Part shown: positions 1 through 6,143 of the stretch, piece by piece | Layout of the letters: each line of letters starts with the position of its first letter | Position numbering within the stretch: position 1 is the stretch's first letter | NCBI GenBank assembly: GCA_043748015.1 | Contig: JAYTOA010000211.1 | Location: 1-8,720, forward strand | Direction: 5' to 3' | Length of the DNA: 8,720 nt | Source of the DNA: JAIBBG01 sp043748015 | GTDB lineage: Bacteria > Bacteroidota > Bacteroidia > Flavobacteriales_D > Sanyastnellaceae | Program-made: the position numbers and the translations under genes | The notes under the pieces: generated by a model | The model's input: only the letters and a program-made list of their open reading frames with translations | Told to the model about the DNA's origin: nothing | Databases searched by the model: none

Positions 1-96
1 CATGGGAGATTGTTTCGACCAAAATCAGAATATTCAACCACCATTGTCAAGTATCATTCAGTACTTTTACTAACAGTGGGTTTTTGGAAGTTGCCT

Positions 97-104
97 TAAC
101 TTTG
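97..104 (+). promoter_or_regulatory. Candidate -7 box for the T9SS cargo gene
   Basis: TAACTTTG matches the Bacteroidota -7 consensus TAnnTTTG and lies 31 bp before the ATG at 136, which would give a short 5' leader. The usual partner TTTG near -33 is missing at the expected distance: the only nearby TTTG (83-86) is just 10 bp upstream. The rest of 1-135 shows no recognisable gene. One forward frame stays open from the window edge to a TGA at 126-128 and could be the tail of an upstream gene, but its sequence is not recognisable. Confidence 0.4.
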
Positions 105-135
105 GCGATTGTTGAACCAACAACTTGAATCCAAA

Positions 136-1014
136 ATGAAAACAATATTGATTGGTTTTATCACATTGTTGATGCTGGATGTTGATGTTTTTAGTCAGAA
201 CACACTAACCATTGGACAAGTGTATGACTATGAAGTGGGTGATGAGTTTCACTACTCCACAAGTGAAATTCCACCCAATGCGACGCGATATACAATACTC
301 GACAAGCAATATTCCGCTTTAGGTGATACGGTTTTTTATGTGCTTCATTATGACAACTATTACAGTGCCGTGAATTGGCAACCGGAGCCACATCTTGAGT
401 ATTTTTTCAATTCATTCGATCACACGGTCCACTACACCAATTTGAATTCCCTCATAGGCGATCAATTCAATAATATTCCGATTGATACAAGTATGGGTGA
501 ATGGTTTACGGATACAACTTTTGTCTCAACAGATTGGTGCGACAGGTTAGTATACAGATATCAACTCTGCCTGGCATGCTCATTTGAGCCAAACACATAT
601 GATGAACAATTTGGAGCAGGTGTTGGTCTTATATTCTCAATTCACACGGATTTGTCTTCAAGTCAGAATGCATATCCTTATCGATTAATGTATTATCGAA
701 AAGACGAACTTTCTTGCGGAACGCCTGATTTGACGACTGTGAATATTTCGGAATCTGTGGATTTGGACAATGGATTTTCCATATATCCAAACCCGGTGTC
801 ATCTGTTTTTGCGCTTCGTAATAATCAAGCTCATCGAAATTTTCAATGCAGTTTGTTTGATTCAATGGGACAAACAATCAGGACAATGAGTCTGAGTGGT
901 TCTGTGAATATCATTGATATGAGCGATTTTGGAAGTGGCATATATTACCTTCGCCTCAATGATGGAATTAGAATCACAACGCAGAGAATCGTTGTGACGA
1001 AAGGTTCTCATTAG
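136..1014 (+). CDS. Secreted protein of unknown function with C-terminal T9SS type A sorting domain
   Basis: This encodes 292 residues from the ATG at 136. A TTG nine codons upstream (109) is in frame, but the ATG places the basic start MKTILIGF directly before a hydrophobic stretch ending near VFSQN, a normal Sec signal peptide. The C-terminal part, from about residue 214 (FSIYPNP) to the end (GIYYLRLNDG, then QRIVVTK), is a typical T9SS type A sorting domain. Such domains direct a protein across the outer membrane, usually with removal of the domain and anchoring to or release from the cell surface. The middle region (about 20-205) has many aromatic and acidic residues, several Cys and the sequence YRLMYYRKDELSCGTP, which resembles other uncharacterised Bacteroidota secreted proteins. 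I see no catalytic motif. The gene downstream is only 24 bp away on the same strand, so the two may share a transcript. Secretion is well supported; function is unknown. Confidence 0.88.
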   Translation: MKTILIGFITLLMLDVDVFSQNTLTIGQVYDYEVGDEFHYSTSEIPPNATRYTILDKQYSALGDTVFYVLHYDNYYSAVNWQPEPHLEYFFNSFDHTVHYTNLNSLIGDQFNNIPIDTSMGEWFTDTTFVSTDWCDRLVYRYQLCLACSFEPNTYDEQFGAGVGLIFSIHTDLSSSQNAYPYRLMYYRKDELSCGTPDLTTVNISESVDLDNGFSIYPNPVSSVFALRNNQAHRNFQCSLFDSMGQTIRTMSLSGSVNIIDMSDFGSGIYYLRLNDGIRITTQRIVVTKGSH

Positions 1015-1038
1015 ATTCGAATTTCAGAATAGTGGAAC

Positions 1039-1338
1039 GTGAATAAATTATTGACTTTAATATTGTTGATTTCTTGCACTGCCCTCGTTTCTTGCATGAA
1101 GTCACCCTACGCAACAATCGTTATCAAAGATTGCACTGGTCAATATTTGCGTTTCGATGGTATTGATTATCCCATTTGCAACACTAAAGCAGTGAAAGAC
1201 TTTCCATCAGGTGCTGCGGTATTTGCGGATTACAAATTTGTGGGTAATGGAAAATGCGATGGGAGAGATGAAATTCATTGTATGATGGTTCATCCTTATC
1301 CGGTAGGCGAGTGGATCAAAGTGACCAGGATTGACTAA
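1039..1338 (+). CDS. Small cysteine-rich lipoprotein, function unknown
   Basis: This encodes 99 residues and starts at GTG. The start is supported by the signal peptide that follows it: MNKLLTLILLIS, a hydrophobic core, then the lipobox LVSC with the lipidated Cys at residue 19. The only later Met codons lie after the lipobox (Met20, Met82, Met83) and would destroy the signal. The mature part is about 80 residues and contains four cysteines (32, 47, 73, 81), which suggests two disulfide bonds and fits an exported protein. Sequence features include KDCTGQYLR, YPICNT and GKCDGRDEIHC. I recall small Bacteroidota lipoproteins of similar layout without assigned function, but no domain name can be given. 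It follows the T9SS cargo gene by 24 bp and may be co-transcribed. Its stop lies 30 bp from the stop of the convergent RNase D gene, with no clear terminator hairpin between them. Confidence 0.8.
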   Translation: MNKLLTLILLISCTALVSCMKSPYATIVIKDCTGQYLRFDGIDYPICNTKAVKDFPSGAAVFADYKFVGNGKCDGRDEIHCMMVHPYPVGEWIKVTRID

Positions 1339-1368
1339 GCGAGTGATTGGTGCAAACATCATTACATA

Positions 1369-2493
1369 TCAAGCGTTACTGCGCATACGATGAAGCAAGG
1401 CCTTTTGATATTCCCGCAGATTCCTTGTCGGTTCATCCGGTGAAATAAGATCTTTCTTCAATCCCCGAAGTAAAAACTCTGCCGTGCGCTCACCATAGAA
1501 TTCTATGGTTTCAACTTTCACAGGATCATATTTGTTGGCGATAATTTCTTCCTGTTCCTCTTTTGAATATAATAGACGTCGGGGGAATCTATCTTGAGTG
1601 TTCTCCTTTCTTGCCCGTGATGTGTCTTCTTCATCCAACGAAGCAATGATGTCGAGAAATTTTTCTTTCCAACCATCATTGTTGCGGATGCGTGGATGAA
1701 AGCTGCGGAATTCTTTGCTCGACAAAAATGCTTGCTTGTTCTGCAGTGCGTCTTGCAGGTATTGCGTATCAACTACGCGGACAGGAGGCAAGTTTAACTC
1801 ACGGGCAATCGTATCTCGAAGCATGATCATTTTGAGAAGCGCATCACAGAATGATTGCGAATGGTATTTGTAATGATGACCTTTCAGTTCCGGTATGTGC
1901 ACACGTGGAGGGATCAATTCCATGGCGATGTTTTCCTCGGCAAGGACTGCACTCAGTTTTCGTTCCTCCACTATTGTTGTGAGATTCTCCTTGAGTTGTA
2001 GGAGATGAATGACATCATTCGCTGCATATACCATCTGTTCTTCGGTAAGTGGCCGTGATCTCCAGTCAGATTTTTGTTGTCTTTTATCCGCAGGTTCTCC
2101 GGTAATGCTAGCTATCAAATCTCCGAGATTCCTCGCTTCATGATTGCAAAGTGTTGCGGCAATTTGAACATCAAAAATATTTCGCACCTCGCAACCAAGT
2201 TGTTTCATCAAGGCGATGTCTTCAGATCCCGAGTAAACTGTCTTAACAATGGAAGGATTTTCAAGGACTTCCCAAAGCGGCGATAAATCATTGACTGCTA
2301 ACGGGTCGATGATATAGATTTTTTCGCCATCGAATATTTGCATGAGCAAGAGCTTGAAGCCATACTCACGCTTAAAACTATCGTACTCTGTATCAAATGC
2401 AATTTCCTGAAGTGAATGAAAATTTTGCACCATGGAGAATAGTTGATCAGAAGTACTGATCATGATTGTATGGTCGTGATTGGAATCAGGCAT
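1369..2493 (-). CDS. rnd: Ribonuclease D-like 3'-5' exonuclease (DEDDy plus HRDC)
   Basis: This encodes 374 residues, the usual length for RNase D, and should act in the cytoplasm trimming 3' ends of tRNA and other stable RNA precursors. The DEDDy exonuclease domain spans about residues 10-175. Metal ligands are visible as FDTEYDSF (Asp34, Glu36), YSGSEDI (Asp92) and YAANDV (Tyr156, Asp160, the Exo III signature). NLGDLI and SDWRSRPL (about 122-149) match the conserved segment before Exo III in RNase D. An HRDC-like nucleic-acid-binding region follows at about 211-290 (FCDALLKMIMLRDTIARELN), and the basic C-terminal tail resembles the second helical domain. All key catalytic residues are present. 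The start is ATG at 2493 with no clear Shine-Dalgarno sequence. The gene lies 271 bp downstream of prmC on the same strand, with a candidate promoter of its own in that gap. Since some Bacteroidota paralogues are annotated only as 3'-5' exonucleases, the exact RNA substrate is inferred. Confidence 0.92.
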   Translation of the reverse strand: MPDSNHDHTIMISTSDQLFSMVQNFHSLQEIAFDTEYDSFKREYGFKLLLMQIFDGEKIYIIDPLAVNDLSPLWEVLENPSIVKTVYSGSEDIALMKQLGCEVRNIFDVQIAATLCNHEARNLGDLIASITGEPADKRQQKSDWRSRPLTEEQMVYAANDVIHLLQLKENLTTIVEERKLSAVLAEENIAMELIPPRVHIPELKGHHYKYHSQSFCDALLKMIMLRDTIARELNLPPVRVVDTQYLQDALQNKQAFLSSKEFRSFHPRIRNNDGWKEKFLDIIASLDEEDTSRARKENTQDRFPRRLLYSKEEQEEIIANKYDPVKVETIEFYGERTAEFLLRGLKKDLISPDEPTRNLREYQKALLHRMRSNA

Positions 2494-2623
2494 TGTTTTG
2501 AGAAAGTTGTGTTATAGTTGATGAATCAATCGAAATAAATGATGCGTTACACACCATGGTATTGAGTATGATCTTCCTGAAAATTTGCAACATACCGAAG
2601 AGTCTAAATCTATGTATTGCCGA

Positions 2624-2655
2624 CAAATGTAGCGTGACAGGATTCAGGAAGTAAA
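2624..2655 (-). promoter_or_regulatory. Candidate Bacteroidota promoter for the RNase D gene
   Basis: On the minus strand, TACATTTG (2631 to 2624) is a perfect TAnnTTTG -7 box. Exactly 20 bp upstream lies TTTA (2655 to 2652), one mismatch from the -33 element TTTG and within the usual spacing. Transcription would begin near 2618, giving a leader of about 125 nt before the ATG at 2493. The call rests on consensus matching alone. Confidence 0.45.
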
Positions 2656-2697
2656 GGTTTGTTCTGCTTAGGCGGGGTTCTGAACCTTCGCATGGCG

Positions 2698-2728
2698 ATT
2701 TACTCAGGCGTTCAACCAATGAGTAAAT
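2698..2728. repeat. 9-bp perfect inverted repeat in the prmC-rnd spacer
   Basis: ATTTACTCA (2698-2706) and TGAGTAAAT (2720-2728) are exact reverse complements separated by 13 bases. In the minus-strand transcript this forms a hairpin starting 37 nt after the prmC stop codon. No U-run follows the stem, so it is not a standard intrinsic terminator; it could be a 3'-end stabilising stem, a factor-dependent stop, or an operator. A smaller symmetrical element GGTTC-T-GAACC lies at 2676-2686. The rest of the 271-bp spacer (2494-2764) holds no convincing gene. An 85-codon minus-strand frame (2486-2743) crosses it but looks non-coding. Confidence 0.5.
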
Positions 2729-2764
2729 GACTTTTACCATCAATTGAATTTTTCAGCGATAACA

Positions 2765-3631
2765 TTAAAACCCCACTTTCACCATCCGATCTTTTCCTTG
2801 CATGTCTTTGATGAATTGCCATTGTACATCTCCTTCTTCATAAAGCCATTCTTCCATTTCCGGCCTTTTACTTTCGTGGATTTCAAACCACAATTCGCCC
2901 GATGGTGATAGATGCTTGCGACTCAATCTAACTATGCGCCGATAGAAGAGTAGTGGATCTGAATCTTCGACAAACAACGCGGTAGATGGCTCAAACTTCA
3001 CAACTTGCTCGTGCATGGAATTGCGTTCCTGAAAAGGAATGTATGGCGGATTGGAAACAATGATGTCATAGTTTCCTTTCAGTGATTCTGTCAGAATATT
3101 CATTCTGTTGAAGTGGATTTCCGTACCGCAACTGCGCGCATTGTTCGCCGCGGTTTTGAGTGCTTCATCTGATATATCAACGGCTTCGACATGTGCTTTC
3201 GGCAATGAAAATTTTAACGCAATGGCGATGCAACCGCTACCTGTACCGATATCAAGTATGCGTGGTGATGAATTTTTGTTCTGGGTGAGTATGTGATGCA
3301 CAAGCTCTTCTGTTTCAGGTCGCGGAATGAGCACAGATGCATTCACTGCCAGTTTTCTTCCACAAAATGAAGTGTGACCTATGATGTATTGCAAAGGCTC
3401 TGACGTGAGTAATTTCTTCAGCGCTATTTGAAAACGCAATATGTCCGGTTCTGAAAGTTTATGCGTTGCGTTGATCACAATATCTGTTCTGTTCCATCCG
3501 TTAAATTCACGGAACAATGCAGCTACAATATTGGCGCATTCTCTTTCGTCATACATCGAATGCAGTTGCTCACTGAGATAATTCTTCAGCGTAAGCACAG
3601 TGTTATCGGAAGGATGCGTGTTCACGCGCAA
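2765..3631 (-). CDS. prmC: Peptide chain release factor N5-glutamine methyltransferase PrmC
   Basis: This encodes up to 288 residues. PrmC (HemK) transfers a methyl group from S-adenosylmethionine to the Gln of the GGQ motif in release factors RF1 and RF2, which supports efficient translation termination in the cytoplasm. An N-terminal helical substrate-recognition domain occupies about residues 14-95 and ends with PLQYIIG (79-85). VLIPRPETEELV (100-111) is the family's linker signature. The Rossmann methyltransferase domain follows, with the SAM-binding loop DIGTGSGC (127-134), the acidic residue Asp152 after strand 2, and the diagnostic NPPY (194-197) that holds the target glutamine. The start is uncertain: TTG at 3631 lies 3 bp after the amylase stop, and GTG at 3625 would give 286 residues; neither has a clear ribosome binding site. 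The close spacing points to co-transcription with the amylase gene. All catalytic motifs are intact. Confidence 0.96.
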   Translation of the reverse strand: MRVNTHPSDNTVLTLKNYLSEQLHSMYDERECANIVAALFREFNGWNRTDIVINATHKLSEPDILRFQIALKKLLTSEPLQYIIGHTSFCGRKLAVNASVLIPRPETEELVHHILTQNKNSSPRILDIGTGSGCIAIALKFSLPKAHVEAVDISDEALKTAANNARSCGTEIHFNRMNILTESLKGNYDIIVSNPPYIPFQERNSMHEQVVKFEPSTALFVEDSDPLLFYRRIVRLSRKHLSPSGELWFEIHESKRPEMEEWLYEEGDVQWQFIKDMQGKDRMVKVGF

Positions 3632-3634
3632 CTT

Positions 3635-5050
3635 TTATTTCTTCACAAAAACCTGGTATCCGTATGCCGGCAATTCTTTGTTGCCCTTGGTGTATAGTGT
3701 GAGCAATTGTCGATTGAAAATGCTCAGATATTCATCATCAGGCATGTTGCCAAGGAAGTCGACGCTTTGTGGTTTGTCGGAAAAATTGAGCAGTACAATC
3801 ACTTGGTTATTGTCCTTGGTGCGAGAAAAACAATAGAGTACATTGTCACTACTGGTCTTGATTTTTTTGAATTGTCCGCCATACTCTCCATTCCACATGG
3901 CCGGATTGTCATGATGAAGATGAAGTAGTTTGCTGTAAAATTCCTGATACTTATAGTCATTCCAATGCACTGTATCTTTTTCGAAAAAGCTGAGTCGATG
4001 CGCCTTTCCATCCGGATATTGTTCTCCGCCTTCTTGTCCTGAATATAATAATGGCATTCCGGCAATTGTCATTGCGAGTACGTCCATCACAGGTCTTGCA
4101 TTGCCGAGTCTTTCAAAACCGGTTCCGTTCCATGAATTTTCGTCGTGATTCGTAGTGAAATACATTCTGTAGGCACTCACAGGAAACGCGGTGTCCTGTC
4201 GAGCCATGTAAGCGTCAAGATCGGAAAGTTTATTTTTCCCTTTTGCTATTTCGTTGGAAATGTGCATGAATTCCCATGCATAACTCATATCAAATGCTTT
4301 GAGGTGATGTTCTCTTTTCTCTGCTTCTGCGAGCATGAAAACAGGCTTAATACTATCGAGTGCATTGCGTGCAACATCCCAGAATGGTGTCGGAACTTTC
4401 TCTGCCACATCGCATCGGTAACCGTCGATGTCGCAGTCTTTTACCCAGTATTTCATTGCGTCTATCATGCCTGTCCACAATGAGTCTTTGCTGTAATCAA
4501 GCTGTGCTACATCCGTCCAATCGGTTCCCAATGGAGGTTGAATCATTCCTGCGCTATCCAATAAATAATAGCTCAAATGTTCTTTCGTCCATTTGTTGTC
4601 GAAGGCACTGTGATTCGCCACCCAATCAATGATGACCTTCATGCCATTGTCGTGAGCTGTTTTTACTAGGTTCTTGAACTGATCCAATGTTCCGTAATTT
4701 GGATTAACTGCTGTGTAATCTTTCACGCTGTAATGACTTCCCAACCCACCTTTTCTGTTAATCTCTCCGATTGGATGAATGGGCATGAGCCAAAGAATGT
4801 CGACGCCCATCGATTTCAATCGTGGTATGTCAGCCGTGAAAGCTGCGAAAGTGCCTTCGGGTGTGTGTTGACGAATGTTCACTTCGTAGATGCTGGCATT
4901 CTGAGACCAGTCTGGATGATGAAGCACCTTGGTAACTGAATGGCCTTTTACTTCTGCGTTGCCTGTGTGTTCATGTGTGCCTTCGCCACAGCTGCTGTAA
5001 AGAATGGAAGCAATAAATAGTAGAGTGAAATATCTCATCGTTGGTTTCAT
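3635..5050 (-). CDS. Lipid-anchored GH13 alpha-amylase family glycosidase
   Basis: This encodes 471 residues. GH13 enzymes hydrolyse or rearrange alpha-glucosidic bonds in starch, glycogen and maltooligosaccharides with retention of configuration. The N terminus (MRYFTLLFIASILYSSC) is a lipoprotein signal with the lipidated Cys at residue 21; after it comes a short His- and Glu-rich linker. The (beta/alpha)8 barrel runs from about 48 to 375. Region I is DWVANH (142-147), region II GYRCDVA has nucleophile Asp214, region III MLAEAE has acid/base Glu242, and region IV TTNHDE has Asp303. The entire catalytic set is present, so the enzyme should be active. A C-terminal beta-sandwich (about 385-471) ends in YGYQVFVKK. 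ATG codons at 5050 and 5038 are both possible starts. No SusC/SusD-like gene lies nearby, so this is not an obvious polysaccharide utilisation locus. The WD40 gene ends 28 bp upstream and prmC begins 3 bp downstream. Exact specificity (alpha-amylase, neopullulanase or cyclomaltodextrinase type) cannot be read from sequence. Confidence 0.94.
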   Translation of the reverse strand: MKPTMRYFTLLFIASILYSSCGEGTHEHTGNAEVKGHSVTKVLHHPDWSQNASIYEVNIRQHTPEGTFAAFTADIPRLKSMGVDILWLMPIHPIGEINRKGGLGSHYSVKDYTAVNPNYGTLDQFKNLVKTAHDNGMKVIIDWVANHSAFDNKWTKEHLSYYLLDSAGMIQPPLGTDWTDVAQLDYSKDSLWTGMIDAMKYWVKDCDIDGYRCDVAEKVPTPFWDVARNALDSIKPVFMLAEAEKREHHLKAFDMSYAWEFMHISNEIAKGKNKLSDLDAYMARQDTAFPVSAYRMYFTTNHDENSWNGTGFERLGNARPVMDVLAMTIAGMPLLYSGQEGGEQYPDGKAHRLSFFEKDTVHWNDYKYQEFYSKLLHLHHDNPAMWNGEYGGQFKKIKTSSDNVLYCFSRTKDNNQVIVLLNFSDKPQSVDFLGNMPDDEYLSIFNRQLLTLYTKGNKELPAYGYQVFVKK

Positions 5051-5078
5051 TTTAAAGTGACAAATCTAAGTGTCAATT

Positions 5079-5990
5079 TTACACTGTGCTTTCATCATCA
5101 ATTATTTCGAAGGAAATAATCTTCTTATCGTCGCCACAACTGAGCAGCGTTTGTTTACTTAGAAGAATACGATTGACAGAATGTGAATGTCCGTTCGTTG
5201 TTGCATCAATGCGTTGAATCGGTTCGAATGTCGATGCATTCCACAACTTGATTGTTTTATCTCTGCTACAAGTGGCCATCAATTTTCCTTCATCATCAAA
5301 TACAATACTGTAAACAGCAAACTGATGCGCGGGAATGGATAGCACTTCTTTGTATGCATCCTTCGTATTCCAACATTTGATATGTGCATCTTTTCCTCCG
5401 CTTACAAGCACAGGTTTCGTTGGATGCCATGCAACGGCAGTGCAGCCATCTTTGTGGGCATCTATGGTGGCCAGCTCATTGTAGAATTCATGATCAAGAA
5501 CCCGCAATTTTCCATCACCACACGCAACCGCAATGCTCTTCTTGTCGGGTGAAATCGCCTGTTGACGAATCTTCTCTTCACAAAGTGGAATATTTCTGAT
5601 GAGCTCGAATTCCGGCAAGCTCCAAACACTGAGTATGCCATCACCACCGGCTGCGATGAGTACGTTGTTTTCTTCGTGAAAAGTAAAATCGTAAATGCCT
5701 TTTGTGTGATGTACAATGTGGCGAATTTCTTTTTTGTTTTCAAAGTCGATAACGTGAAACTCACCTAACGAATTTCCGGCAATCAGTAGTTGGTATTTAT
5801 CAATGAATATGGCCGAGTATGCAGGCTTCGTCAAATTCACGGCGAATGGAAGTTGCGTGAGATCATTCACATTCCATTGCACCACAAATTGATCGCCGGA
5901 TACTGAAAAAAATGTGTCCCCAGGACCTTTCACTATTGTGTAAACAGCGGCGGAGTGCGGACTTATGCTATGTCGGTTGACGATTTTCAA
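5079..5990 (-). CDS. WD40 repeat beta-propeller protein
   Basis: This encodes 303 residues from a TTG at 5990. The frame stays open upstream to another TTG at 6023 (314 residues), but there is no in-frame ATG. I prefer 5990 because it gives MKIVNRHSISPHSAAVYTI, which begins directly at the first WD-type strand and resembles, from memory, the MKVEKxHxLxGH start of Bacteroidota homologues. About seven WD-like repeats fill the entire protein. Clear strand ends are DQFVVQWN, GILSVWS, GDGKLRVLD, DAHIKCWN and DKTIKLWN; some His residues fit the GH position (AHKDG, AHQFAVYS, GHSHSV). No signal peptide, membrane segment or enzymatic domain is attached, so a cytoplasmic protein-binding scaffold is the simplest reading. 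No partner can be named from sequence. It is the first gene of the apparent WD40-amylase-prmC unit and is divergent from hisS. Confidence 0.88.
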   Translation of the reverse strand: MKIVNRHSISPHSAAVYTIVKGPGDTFFSVSGDQFVVQWNVNDLTQLPFAVNLTKPAYSAIFIDKYQLLIAGNSLGEFHVIDFENKKEIRHIVHHTKGIYDFTFHEENNVLIAAGGDGILSVWSLPEFELIRNIPLCEEKIRQQAISPDKKSIAVACGDGKLRVLDHEFYNELATIDAHKDGCTAVAWHPTKPVLVSGGKDAHIKCWNTKDAYKEVLSIPAHQFAVYSIVFDDEGKLMATCSRDKTIKLWNASTFEPIQRIDATTNGHSHSVNRILLSKQTLLSCGDDKKIISFEIIDDESTV

Positions 5991-6027
5991 ATCTATACCA
6001 GAGCTGCAAAGAAAGGAAGGCAAGTCG

Positions 6028-6035
6028 CAAATGTC
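6028..6035 (-). promoter_or_regulatory. Weak candidate -7 box for the WD40 gene
   Basis: On the minus strand GACATTTG (6035 to 6028) differs from TAnnTTTG at one position. A TTTT lies 18 bp upstream in place of the TTTG -33 element. A start near 6022 would leave a leader of about 32 nt before the TTG at 5990, and would also place the TTG at 6023 outside the transcript. The match is weak. Confidence 0.2.
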
Positions 6036-6041
6036 ATCGTT

Positions 6042-6049
6042 TATCTTTG
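6042..6049 (+). promoter_or_regulatory. Candidate -7 box for hisS
   Basis: TATCTTTG matches the Bacteroidota -7 consensus TAnnTTTG on the plus strand in the divergent spacer. Transcription would start near 6056, giving a leader of about 88 nt that contains the inverted repeat at 6088-6110. No TTTG is present at the expected -33 distance (around 6019-6022), so support is partial. Confidence 0.35.
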
Positions 6050-6087
6050 GCGGAAAATTACAGTAGAAGTGATGCGAGGTCGTGATG

Positions 6088-6110
6088 TGTAATCATCAAA
6101 GCTGATTACA
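6088..6110. repeat. 8-bp perfect inverted repeat upstream of hisS
   Basis: TGTAATCA (6088-6095) and TGATTACA (6103-6110) are exact reverse complements with a 7-base spacer, so the half-site centres are 15 bp apart. It lies 33 bp before the hisS ATG in the 153-bp region between the divergent WD40 and hisS genes. It could be the binding site of a dimeric regulator or a hairpin in the hisS leader. It is not followed by a T-run on either strand, so it is not an intrinsic terminator. I see no T-box-like tRNA-sensing structure. Confidence 0.5.
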
Positions 6111-6143
6111 AAATGTTAAGCATCAACTACTGAAAGTGTATTT

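Noticed and set aside
1339..1368. Bidirectional terminator between the convergent lipoprotein and RNase D genes
   Set aside because: The 30-bp gap contains no inverted repeat with a T-run on either strand.
2698..2728. Intrinsic terminator after prmC
   Set aside because: The stem is AT-rich and is not followed by a U-run on the minus strand.
2671..2730. Possible tRNA or tRNA remnant around GGTTC-T-GAACC
   Set aside because: The T-arm-like sequence lacks the conserved T-loop pattern and a 5-bp stem around a 7-base loop, and I could not fit acceptor, D or anticodon stems on either strand.
2486..2743. An 85-codon minus-strand frame between prmC and rnd
   Set aside because: It overlaps the rnd start and the translation looks unlike a folded protein. 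It contains the inverted repeat and promoter-like elements, which fits non-coding sequence better.
3461..4632. Several plus-strand frames of 60-112 codons over prmC and the amylase gene
   Set aside because: They are antisense to well-supported genes, overlap one another and show no domain or targeting signal.
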